Source: Bacteroidota bacterium | GTDB lineage: Bacteria > Bacteroidota > Bacteroidia > Chitinophagales > Chitinophagaceae | Direction: 5' to 3' | Length of the DNA stretch: 64,000 nt | NCBI GenBank assembly: GCA_005884665.1 | Contig: VBAT01000045.1 | Coordinates: forward strand, 1 to 64,000 | In this document: positions 43,783-51,993 of the stretch, piece after piece | How positions within the stretch are numbered: the stretch's first letter is position 1 | How the letters are laid out: every line of letters starts with the position of its first letter | Translations under genes and position numbers: made by a program | The notes under the pieces: model-generated | What the model saw: the letters and a program-made list of their open reading frames with translations, nothing else | Database searches by the model: none | What the model was told of the DNA's origin: nothing

Positions 43783-45246
43783 ATGCAATATGAGCAGGCT
43801 TATTCGTTCCTGATCGGCAAACTGGAAACCGGGCTTCCCTCTTATCTTACCTACCACGATGTACAGCATACCAAAAATGTGATAAAAGCGGCTGAGTACC
43901 TGGCTGAGGCAGAAAATATAAGCGGGAATGACCTTGTATTATTAAAGACCGCTGCGCTCTTTCATGATGCCGGATTTTTACAAAGTCACCAGGATCATGA
44001 AGAGTTGTCCTGCCGGATTGCGAGAAAACATCTTCCAGACTACCGGTACAGCCATGATCAAATTGAGAGAATATGCGGCATGATCATGGCCACAAAACTT
44101 CCCCAGACTGCGCTGGATCATTTGAGTGGTGCGCTTTGCGATGCCGACCTGTTTTATCTTGGTACCGACGATTACAATGCCGAGGCTGCAAAACTGTTCA
44201 GGGAATTTAAAAAGCTGGAAGTAGTAAAAACGCAAACTGAATGGCAACTCAAACAGGCCGAGTTTCTTTCCTTTCATCACTATTTTACTCAAACTGCTAT
44301 CACGGAAAGGGAAGAAGGCAAGCAGGCCAACCTAAATAAACTGCGTATCAAAATCGACGAAACCCTGGTACATCAAAAAGGGAATAAATATCTCAAGCTT
44401 CTACAGGACGCGTTATTGATGCTCGCCGGAGTCATTTTTGCCGGCCTTGCATTGAAAGGTTTTCTCGTGCCGAACCATTTTTTTGATGGAGGCGTCACAG
44501 GGATGTCGCTGCTTTTGCATGAAATATATCATTTCAACCTTGCACTGGCTATAGTGATACTTAATATTCCATTGGTCATCCTGGGTTATTTCTCTATAGG
44601 TCCCCGGTTTGCCTTCCGGATGCTGATTGGTGTGTTGCTGCTGGGTATTGTACAGCAATTTCTTCCCGATTTCGATGCATTGACCTCCGACAAGTTGCTC
44701 ATCTCTGTTTTTGGTGGAGCATTTATAGGGATCGGCATCGGGTTGGTGATGAGGGCCGGCGCCGCACTTGATGGAATCGAAGTGCTGGCTTTATACACAT
44801 TGAAAAGAACTTCGTTTACCATCACGGAGATCATCCTGGCTATTAATATACTCATCTTCACCATAGCAGGTTTTAAATTCGGGATCGAGACTTCCCTGTA
44901 TTCTATTCTCACTTATTTTACAGCTACCCGTTGTATAGATTATGTGGTAGAGGGCATACAAGCATATACCGGTGTCACCATTATTTCCGGCAAAAGCGAG
45001 GCCATCAAATACCAGTTGGTGAATAAACTGGGAAGAGGGATCACTGTATATAAAGGTGAGCGCGGTTTTTTGCCCGGAAAATTTGACATAAGCAGCGAAG
45101 TGGATATTATTTTCACAGTTGTCACAAGGCTTGAACTGAGAAGGTTGAAAAATCTCGTGCATGAAGCCGATCCGAATGCATTTGTTTTTGCCAGCACGAT
45201 CAAGGAAGCTTCAGGTGGAGTACTTAAGCGCAGGCAGCATCATTGA
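43783..45246 (+). CDS. HD-domain phosphohydrolase fused to YitT-type membrane protein
   Basis: Residues 1-200 form an HD domain with the metal ligands visible (YHDVQHTKN, ALFHDAG, LCDADLFYLG). Residues 210-375 are five or so membrane helices of the YitT/DUF161 type (GVIFAGLALKGFLVPNHFFDGGVTG, GLVMRAGAALDGIEVLAL), and 395-475 is the C-terminal DUF2179 domain (RGITVYKGERGFLPGK). HD proteins hydrolyse phosphate esters, including cyclic nucleotides; YitT proteins are putative transporters. It lies 20 bp after the cyclase gene, so it could degrade or respond to its product; this is inference. Confidence 0.88.
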   Translation: MQYEQAYSFLIGKLETGLPSYLTYHDVQHTKNVIKAAEYLAEAENISGNDLVLLKTAALFHDAGFLQSHQDHEELSCRIARKHLPDYRYSHDQIERICGMIMATKLPQTALDHLSGALCDADLFYLGTDDYNAEAAKLFREFKKLEVVKTQTEWQLKQAEFLSFHHYFTQTAITEREEGKQANLNKLRIKIDETLVHQKGNKYLKLLQDALLMLAGVIFAGLALKGFLVPNHFFDGGVTGMSLLLHEIYHFNLALAIVILNIPLVILGYFSIGPRFAFRMLIGVLLLGIVQQFLPDFDALTSDKLLISVFGGAFIGIGIGLVMRAGAALDGIEVLALYTLKRTSFTITEIILAINILIFTIAGFKFGIETSLYSILTYFTATRCIDYVVEGIQAYTGVTIISGKSEAIKYQLVNKLGRGITVYKGERGFLPGKFDISSEVDIIFTVVTRLELRRLKNLVHEADPNAFVFASTIKEASGGVLKRRQHH

Positions 45247-45281
45247 TCGCGAATTTGAAGAAATGCCGCGGATTCAAGGAT

Positions 45282-45312
45282 TAACTAATTAACAAATAAA
45301 CGAATAAACCAA
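45282..45312. repeat. AACTAATTAACAAATAAAC low-complexity stretch
   Basis: Short AT-rich units (TTAACTAATTAAC, AAATAAACGAATAAACCAAT) in the gap before the amidohydrolase gene, similar in style to the stretch at 22127-22190. Confidence 0.4.
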
Positions 45313-45340
45313 TATCCATTCCATTTATTAACTTGTACCC

Positions 45341-46945
45341 ATGAAATGGTCCTTCTTCTTTTTGCTTCTCCCACTTTCAGTTTTTTCACAAAAGAATTCC
45401 GGCAGCCGCGAGGATTGCGACATCCTTATTACAAACGGAAAAATCATTGATGGGACCGGCAACAACTGGTATTATGGAAATATTGCCATTAAAAACGGCA
45501 GGATCATAAAGATTGGCAGGGATATACTTCCTACCTCAGCCAGGATCATCGATGCGGAAGGATTGATCGTTGCACCTGGTTTTATCGATGTCCATACACA
45601 TATAGAAGGTGATGAGGCCAAACAACCAACCGCCGATAATTTTATATATGACGGCGTCACTACTGTAATCGCTGGAAATTGCGGGGCTTCTAATGTTGAC
45701 ATTGGAAAATACCTGCATTGGATTGATTCATTGAAGCTTTCTATCAACGTTGCCACTCTCGTCGGTCACAATGATGTACGAAAGGCTGTCATGGGCCGGG
45801 CTAACCGCGATGCAACTGCAGAGGAGATGAAGCAAATGGAAACTCTCGTTGATAAAGCGATGAAGGATGGCGCCGTGGGTTTATCAACTGGGCTTATCTA
45901 CATACCCGGCACTTATACCAAGACCCCTGAGATAGTCGACCTTGCCAAAATAGCTGCCCGGTATCATGGCGTTTATGCTTCGCATATGCGAGATGAAGGT
46001 GACAGTGTCACCGAAGCAATAGAAGAGGCGCTCACGATTGGCAGGGAAGCAAAAATACCAGTTGAGATCTCGCATTTTAAATTAAGCGGCCAGCAAAACT
46101 GGGGAAGAAGCAAGGTAACAGTGCCCATGATCGATGCTGCAAGGAAAGAAGGTATTGAAGTGACAATTGATCAATATCCATACACCGCGAGCAGTACGTC
46201 CATTAGCACCCTGATCCCCGATGAAATACTGGCCGATGGACAGGATTCGATCCGGGCCAGGCTGCAAAGACCAGCTACCAAAAAATATGTTATTGATTAT
46301 ATGATAAAGCGGCTGAAGAAAAGAAAGCTGAAACATTTCAGCTACGCTGTGGTCGCTTATTATGCTCCTGACACAACTTATAATGGTAAAAGCATTGAGC
46401 AGATCAATCTAATGAGGGGAAGGAAGCATAAAGTAAAAGAAGAAGCGGAGACCATCGTTGATATCATGATGGACGGTGGGGCCAGCGCCGTATTCCACGG
46501 GATGAGTGATGAAGATGTAAAGCGCATCATGAAATATCCTTACAATATGTTTGCCAGCGATGCCAGCATACGCGTCATGAATGCAGGTATGCCTCACCCG
46601 AGAGGCTATGGCACCAACGCGAGAGTATTGTCAAAATATGTAAGAGATGAAAAAGTCATTTCGCTGGAAGAGGCCGTCCGACGGATGACCTCCCTGCCCG
46701 CTCAAAAATTCCAGTTAAAAGACCGCGGTCTGCTGAAAGAAGGTATGGCCGCTGATATCGTCATCTTTGATGAAAAAGAAGTAAAGGACATGTCGACTTA
46801 CGAACAGCCCCATGCTTATTCCAAAGGCTTTCATTTTGTGATCGTGAATGGAGTTGTTACGGTTGAAAATGAAAAGCACAATGGTACCAGAGCCGGGAAA
46901 TCGTTATATGGGCCGGGGAAAAACGATAATAGTTTAGCTTTCTAA
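45341..46945 (+). CDS. N-acyl-D-amino-acid deacylase-type amidohydrolase, secreted
   Basis: A signal peptide (MKWSFFFLLLPLSVFSQ) precedes a D-aminoacylase-family amidohydrolase. Seen: the N-terminal beta domain DILITNGKIIDGTGN, the first metal site FIDVHTHIEGD, TVIAGNCGAS, VGLSTGLIYIPG, ASHMRDEGDSV, PVEISHFK, FASDASIRV and the C-terminal GMAADIVIFD. The family hydrolyses N-acyl-D-amino acids or D-dipeptides, so release of D-amino acids from peptidoglycan peptides is possible. The length of 534 is normal. It converges with the serine hydrolase gene, with a repeat-filled 167-bp gap. Confidence 0.88.
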   Translation: MKWSFFFLLLPLSVFSQKNSGSREDCDILITNGKIIDGTGNNWYYGNIAIKNGRIIKIGRDILPTSARIIDAEGLIVAPGFIDVHTHIEGDEAKQPTADNFIYDGVTTVIAGNCGASNVDIGKYLHWIDSLKLSINVATLVGHNDVRKAVMGRANRDATAEEMKQMETLVDKAMKDGAVGLSTGLIYIPGTYTKTPEIVDLAKIAARYHGVYASHMRDEGDSVTEAIEEALTIGREAKIPVEISHFKLSGQQNWGRSKVTVPMIDAARKEGIEVTIDQYPYTASSTSISTLIPDEILADGQDSIRARLQRPATKKYVIDYMIKRLKKRKLKHFSYAVVAYYAPDTTYNGKSIEQINLMRGRKHKVKEEAETIVDIMMDGGASAVFHGMSDEDVKRIMKYPYNMFASDASIRVMNAGMPHPRGYGTNARVLSKYVRDEKVISLEEAVRRMTSLPAQKFQLKDRGLLKEGMAADIVIFDEKEVKDMSTYEQPHAYSKGFHFVIVNGVVTVENEKHNGTRAGKSLYGPGKNDNSLAF

Positions 46946-46950
46946 GTTGC

Positions 46951-47095
46951 CCACAGAGGACCGCTGAGAAGACGCAGAGAGCCACAGAGAAGAAACGCTT
47001 TGTGGCTCTCCCCTGCTAGCCTGGTGTACCCATATCGAAGCGGGGCGAGCAGACAGGATTTATTTTTCCTCCGTGGCTCTCTGTGGCCATCCTGA
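46951..47095. repeat. CCACAGAGA inverted-repeat cluster
   Basis: The gap between two convergent genes contains AGAGCCACA (46978-46986) pairing with TGTGGCTCT (47001-47009), plus a second copy TGGCTCTCTGTGGCC at about 47074-47088 able to pair with GCAGAGAGCCACAGAG. It may act as a two-way transcription terminator; there is no long T-run. Confidence 0.65.
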
Positions 47096-47112
47096 TTTTT
47101 CAAACAGGGACG

Positions 47113-48681
47113 CTACTTAACTTTCGGTACTTCCCTGATATGGTATTCCTGTATTAGTGCCGGGTTTTCCGGAGAGAGAGTAAAATAGATTTCAATGTTT
47201 GTTTTCTCGCCTTCAATAATAAATGAACCCCTTAGCTGGTTTTCAGGTTTCATTTCTTTTACTGAAATTATCCTGCCGGCTTTTGTATAAAGTTCACTTG
47301 AATACTTCTTCAAGGTATCTATGGGATAATCCGGGAAAAAGTTTCTTTGTTGCGCATTGTTCCAGTCCGGCAGTAGTTTGACCAATTCATTCTTTCTCTG
47401 CTCCAATATTTCCGATGGAGGAATTTGTCTCGGTTGCAGCCCCGCGATCCTTATTAAAGTATCCAACACCTGGAGATTGACCTGGGCCATCGGTGCATAG
47501 GTGCGGTTAGCAAATGATACGATACCGATGCCATAATCAGGCATGATACGCCAGTTGCTTCCAAAGCCGGGCAGACCGCCGCTATGTCCCACAAATACGC
47601 GGCCTTCGCAATCCCGAAGCCAGTTCAACCCATAACAATAAGATGTGATCACCGGGCATATCCTTCCCGTGGGATACTTAAAGTTCAGGTTCATACCATT
47701 CAACCGCCAGGGATGATGCATTTCCCGGATGGAACTTCTCCTGATAGGCCCTTCTTCTTTTGAATTGCCAGGAGGCCAGGCCGACAAATGAGCAGCTACA
47801 TAATTTGCAAATTCTTCTATCGAACTGATCATTCCACCCATTGCTCCCCAGGAGCCGTCCGGTGTATCATGTAGCAGCGTTTCTTCGTTCCATTTTTCAT
47901 TCAGCCAGCGATAACCGTGCGCCAGTTTATCCGCCGTGACATCGCCATATTCATACGTCGTTGCTTTCATTCCCAACGGTATCCAGATATTTTCTTTTAT
48001 ATAATCCTGGTAACGTTTGCCTGATACATTTGTAATGATCTTTCCCAGCAATGCAAAACCGAGATTGCTGTATTCATAACTAATGCCGGGCGCATTGGAA
48101 AAAGAAACCTGTTTATTGAGAAAATTAGTAAGGTCCTTATCGTTGTCAGCCAGCTGCCGGTCGCCCCAGGGATTGTCTTCGGGGAATCCGGCACCATGGG
48201 TCAATAAATGACGGATCGTGATCACTGGTGCGTCGGCCGTTGGATATTTCAGCTTTTTCAGTTCGGGGACATAGAGATAGGCGGGGTCGTCAAGGTTGAG
48301 CCTGCCTTCATCCCTCAATTTTAAAATAGCCATCGCCGCAAAGCTCTTACTCATGGAAGCGATACGGAACAGGGATGACGAAGTAACGGAGATCTTTTTT
48401 TCAATATCGGTGTAGCCAAAATTGTTTTTATATACCAGCTTGCCATCCATGATCAATCCATATGCCAGGCCGGGCAAATGATTGGAGTCGGCATAATCCC
48501 TGAATATCTTATCAATGACCGGGAGAGCCTGTTGCATCCTCTCCATTCTTGAAGCGTCGGAAAATGCAGCCGGCTTATACGACGAATCATACTGCTTACC
48601 ATCTTCCTTCTTTGTTGTTGTTTGTTCATTACATGTCCAAAAAAGAAAAGATATCCCGGATAGCAAAACGATTTTTCTCAT
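47113..48681 (-). CDS. Lipoprotein serine hydrolase (class C beta-lactamase fold)
   Basis: A lipobox-like N-terminus (FLFWTC) is followed by a serine beta-lactamase/D-alanyl-D-alanine peptidase domain: SMSKSFAAMAI carries the SxxK motif, YEYSNLGFALLG the YxN motif, and FVGHSGGLPGFG the third HxG box. A C-terminal domain of about 100 residues follows (IDTLKKYSSELYTKAGR ... ALIQEYHI). These proteins (DUF-type beta-lactamase/transpeptidase-like) are mostly esterases or D-amino-peptidases. Next to a D-aminoacylase-like gene, a role in D-amino-acid peptides is conceivable. It starts 8 bp after the DUF418 gene and is probably co-transcribed. Confidence 0.88.
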   Translation of the reverse strand: MRKIVLLSGISFLFWTCNEQTTTKKEDGKQYDSSYKPAAFSDASRMERMQQALPVIDKIFRDYADSNHLPGLAYGLIMDGKLVYKNNFGYTDIEKKISVTSSSLFRIASMSKSFAAMAILKLRDEGRLNLDDPAYLYVPELKKLKYPTADAPVITIRHLLTHGAGFPEDNPWGDRQLADNDKDLTNFLNKQVSFSNAPGISYEYSNLGFALLGKIITNVSGKRYQDYIKENIWIPLGMKATTYEYGDVTADKLAHGYRWLNEKWNEETLLHDTPDGSWGAMGGMISSIEEFANYVAAHLSAWPPGNSKEEGPIRRSSIREMHHPWRLNGMNLNFKYPTGRICPVITSYCYGLNWLRDCEGRVFVGHSGGLPGFGSNWRIMPDYGIGIVSFANRTYAPMAQVNLQVLDTLIRIAGLQPRQIPPSEILEQRKNELVKLLPDWNNAQQRNFFPDYPIDTLKKYSSELYTKAGRIISVKEMKPENQLRGSFIIEGEKTNIEIYFTLSPENPALIQEYHIREVPKVK

Positions 48682-48688
48682 ACAATCT

Positions 48689-50035
48689 TTATTCAGGTAA
48701 ATTTTCCGATAGTTTATTTTTCCTCAACGGTTGTATTTGCCAATAGGTCAAACTTCTCCATAGCCATTCCAATGGACCAAAACGAAAATAACGCAACCAG
48801 ATATGACTCCATATTATTTCGAGTAACCATACAGCCGCAACAACATAATACAGCTCATATATCTGCAAACGACCATACCAGCCAAACCCAATTCCCATGA
48901 AAATAAGACCGCAGATCAATGATTGCATCAGGTAATTGGTGAATGCCATTTGACCAACCGGTCTCATCAGCGCAAACAGCCATTTGAACAACCCGGACTT
49001 ATACAACAACATTATCAGCCCGAATATACCGATGGAATGGATAAACCGCTGCAACTCGTAAAATTCGAATTTTTTCGTTTTAATGATCTCGAACCAATTG
49101 AAATGATGATTTACATCGTTTGTTACAAACAGGTAAGAAAGCGGTAAGCCTATTCCAAGACCCAATATGGCCATCCACGCGTAGACTTTCGTTTTTGCTT
49201 CACCCTGTAGTATCCCGAGTTTGAAGAAAGCCATACCCATGAACATGAACAATAGTACGTCCCAGACGAGGAAGTAATACATGGCTGTTGTCTCTCCTTC
49301 TTCTGCCATATTACTTCTAACTTCATACAGTTCTGCATAACTTCCTCGGACCTCACTCAGTTCCTTTTCCATTTTCTTCTTTTTTTCTTCCGGCTTTGAC
49401 CGCTCCTTTAGATCCTGCATCGCTGCGAAATCAGCTTTTTGTTTGTCCGTCAGCTTTGTCTTCGCTGTATCGACGGCTGCAGCGACCTCGCCTTTATTGA
49501 TCATGCTTTTACGTTTGTACAGATCCCGGTTCTCCCTTGCGGTCATCAACAACAGGCATACACCCGCGGCGATCAATAAATATTTCGGCTTTAATCTCCG
49601 GAATGCAAACAGGATGATGCCGCAGATGGCATAATGATAGAGAATATCCCAGAACCAAAGCAGCACATATGCGTTGATGAGTCCGAACACCAGCAACCAA
49701 AGCTGGCGGCGCAGGAACAATTCTGCTGCCATCAGCCCGGTAGTTCTTTTTTCAAGACGGGTAACGAAAATAATGGTACCGGCTCCGAACAGCATGGAAA
49801 AAATAGCCCGCTGGCTTCCCTCAAAAACGCCGGGGCCAAATACATACCAGAAAAAATAATTCAGCGGGCTTTGTTCATTCAATGAATAATCAAAGATGGC
49901 AGAATGTGCCAGGCCAAAACCGGGAATGTTCATCAACAGGATGCCCAATACGGCAATGCCGCGTAGAGAATCGAGAGCGATAATTCTTTCAGATTGGCCG
50001 ATGGGTGCAACGAAGTTTCCACTTAACGATGGCAT
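48689..50035 (-). CDS. DUF418 membrane protein (YeiB-like), copy 1
   Basis: A polytopic membrane protein: the N-terminal signature RIIALDSLRGIAVLGILLMNI, ISMLFGAGTIIFVTRL, a central charged region rich in Lys/Glu (about 180-230), and the C-terminal DUF418 domain (SLIYKSGLFKWLFALMRPVGQMAF, TNYLMQSLICGLIF, WLLEIIWSHIWL, GPLEWLWRSLTYW). Related to acyltransferase-3/heparan-alpha-glucosaminide acyltransferase-like proteins; the substrate is unknown. The frame opens at 50125, but the first 30 residues lack family character; ATG 50035 (MPSLSGN) is preferred. A close paralogue lies at 50604-51962. Confidence 0.85.
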   Translation of the reverse strand: MPSLSGNFVAPIGQSERIIALDSLRGIAVLGILLMNIPGFGLAHSAIFDYSLNEQSPLNYFFWYVFGPGVFEGSQRAIFSMLFGAGTIIFVTRLEKRTTGLMAAELFLRRQLWLLVFGLINAYVLLWFWDILYHYAICGIILFAFRRLKPKYLLIAAGVCLLLMTARENRDLYKRKSMINKGEVAAAVDTAKTKLTDKQKADFAAMQDLKERSKPEEKKKKMEKELSEVRGSYAELYEVRSNMAEEGETTAMYYFLVWDVLLFMFMGMAFFKLGILQGEAKTKVYAWMAILGLGIGLPLSYLFVTNDVNHHFNWFEIIKTKKFEFYELQRFIHSIGIFGLIMLLYKSGLFKWLFALMRPVGQMAFTNYLMQSLICGLIFMGIGFGWYGRLQIYELYYVVAAVWLLEIIWSHIWLRYFRFGPLEWLWRSLTYWQIQPLRKNKLSENLPE

Positions 50036-50302
50036 GTCAGGTTGGTTTTGAGGTGGTAAATAATTTGGGAAGATTTCGCAGGGTGAAAGGATGAATGAGC
50101 TTTCATGAGCTGAAATAAGCCGCACCTCTTCAAACTACCTCCACGTTAATATATGGTGATTTATCGGCCCGTTTGCCTGCATTGTATCTGATACCCCTTT
50201 TTAGGGGAGATGCTTTCACCACTTCATGTGACTGCAAACACTGCTTACCGACAATAGCTTTGCCAATGAGTATCTGTAAACATATGAATAAATTTTAAAG
50301 AA

Positions 50303-50647
50303 ATGGAAACTTTAACTCTGACCAGGAATAATGGTGGGTCACTTCCCATGCCGATGGTTAATAAAACACTTTGCATCGATATAGATTCAATTGTCCGTAT
50401 AGAAGCCAGCAGCAATTACAGCAAAATTTATTGTAAAGGACAAGCCCTGCCAATAGTTGTAGCCAAAGTGCTACGCTGGTTTGAAGAAAGGTTGCCGCAA
50501 CATTCGTTTGCCAGGGTTCATCGCACTCACCTGGTCAACAAAAAATATATGGTAGGTATCCGGAACGACAAGGTGATCCTGGAAACGGGAACACAGATAG
50601 GTATCAGCCGGAGGAAGAGGAAGACATGTTTGGATAAGCTTTCCTGA
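50303..50647 (+). CDS. Stand-alone LytTR DNA-binding regulator
   Basis: A 114-residue protein that is a LytTR domain: IDSIVRIEASSNYSKIYC, VAKVLRWFEERLPQHSFARV, HRTHLVNKKYM, and a basic C-terminus (GISRRKRKTCLDKL). It has no receiver domain, so it must be controlled by level or by partners. It lies between two divergently placed DUF418 paralogues and its last 44 bp overlap the end of the second one on the other strand. Regulation of these neighbours is the simplest guess. Confidence 0.9.
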   Translation: METLTLTRNNGGSLPMPMVNKTLCIDIDSIVRIEASSNYSKIYCKGQALPIVVAKVLRWFEERLPQHSFARVHRTHLVNKKYMVGIRNDKVILETGTQIGISRRKRKTCLDKLS

Positions 50648-51962
50648 AAGGCTGCTTCCTGCCATAGGTCAGGCATCGCCACAGCCATTCTGCCGGCCCG
50701 TAATAAAAATATTTCAGCCATAGGTAACTGACGAAAACCTGGAAGACCCAAAGAACGGCTACAACATAATATAGTTCGTATCGCTGAAGTTTTCCAAACA
50801 TTCCCAGTCCTGCCCCGTAGAAGAACAGTCCACATAATAATGATTGGCCAAGATAATTCGTGAAAGCCATCTGGCCGACTGGCCGGGTAATCTCAAATAT
50901 CCGTTTGAGCCAGCCTGATTTATATATCAACATGATTAAACCAAAAATGCCTATTGATCGAACGAAGCGCTGCAATTCATAAAATTCAAACCTTTTATGA
51001 ATCGCAATCTCAAAATAATTGTGTTGGTAGTAAAGTTGCGGCTGCAAATAAAAATAAGATAGCGGTAATCCTATGCATAATCCACAAATCGCCATCCATG
51101 CATATGTTTTTACCGAAGTTTCTCCCTGTAAAACGCCTGTCTTAAAAAAAGCCATACCCAGGAACATGAAAAGCAGGATATCCCAGATAGCATAATAATA
51201 TAGTCCTTCTCTTTGTCCTGATAACGTTCTTCGCGAATGAAACATTTGCCGGTAGCTGCCGAGGACTTCAGTTTCCTGCTCCTGGATAATCCGCAACTTT
51301 TCTTCGTGCGTATATCCTGTTCGGTAATTGTTAAAATCAGCAAGCGCCCGGACCTGCCCAGCCGATAGTTTTGATTTTGCTGTATCGATAGACGCAAGCT
51401 GTTGCCCTTTCTTTATAGCGGCTTTTTCTTTATATAACTCCAGGTTCTCCCGAGCTGTTGTCAGGAGAAGACAGATAGCTGTTATTGCAAACAGATATTT
51501 TGCCGGTAGCTTCCTGAAAGGAAAAAGAAACAACCCGCAAATAGCATACATAAAAAGTACATCTCCATACCAAAGGAGGATGTATGCATCAAACAAACCA
51601 AACAGTAACAACCAAAATTGCCGGCGGAAAAAGAACGCGACGGGTATGAGACCTTTCTTTTTTTCCTCAAGCCGGCTGATAAAAAGTATCACTCCCGCAC
51701 CAAATAACATAGAAAAGATTGCACGCATGGTGCCTTCGAGGACACCAGTTCCAAATACATACCAGGTAAAAAAATTCAGCCCCGATTCCTGCTTTACAGA
51801 AACATCGAATACCTGTAATTCGGGTAAACCAAAAAACTGGATATTCACCAGCAGTATACCCAATAAAGCGATCCCGCGAAGCGAATCAAGAATAGCAATT
51901 CGCTCCGCCGGACTTGCGGCATAGGCGATATTTTTTTGCTGAACGTTAAAAGAAGGTATCAT
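50604..51962 (-). CDS. DUF418 membrane protein (YeiB-like), copy 2
   Basis: Paralogue of the gene at 48689: RIAILDSLRGIALLGILLVNI, ISMLFGAGVILFISRL, the charged central region, and the C-terminal block (MLIYKSGWLKRIFEITRPVGQMA, TNYLGQSLLCGLFFYG, GPAEWLWRCLTYG). Ten or so helices and 452 residues, normal for the family. The two copies match along their length, including the unusual central insert (IDTAKSKLSAGQVRALADF against VDTAKTKLTDKQKADFAAM). The 3' end overlaps the LytTR gene by 44 bp. It lies 31 bp downstream of the start region shared with the E1 gene, which is read in the same direction. Confidence 0.85.
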   Translation of the reverse strand: MIPSFNVQQKNIAYAASPAERIAILDSLRGIALLGILLVNIQFFGLPELQVFDVSVKQESGLNFFTWYVFGTGVLEGTMRAIFSMLFGAGVILFISRLEEKKKGLIPVAFFFRRQFWLLLFGLFDAYILLWYGDVLFMYAICGLFLFPFRKLPAKYLFAITAICLLLTTARENLELYKEKAAIKKGQQLASIDTAKSKLSAGQVRALADFNNYRTGYTHEEKLRIIQEQETEVLGSYRQMFHSRRTLSGQREGLYYYAIWDILLFMFLGMAFFKTGVLQGETSVKTYAWMAICGLCIGLPLSYFYLQPQLYYQHNYFEIAIHKRFEFYELQRFVRSIGIFGLIMLIYKSGWLKRIFEITRPVGQMAFTNYLGQSLLCGLFFYGAGLGMFGKLQRYELYYVVAVLWVFQVFVSYLWLKYFYYGPAEWLWRCLTYGRKQPFRKAYPNMSSSSSG

Positions 51963-51993
51963 GATTTAGCAGCAACCCTAAGGAAAACAGACA

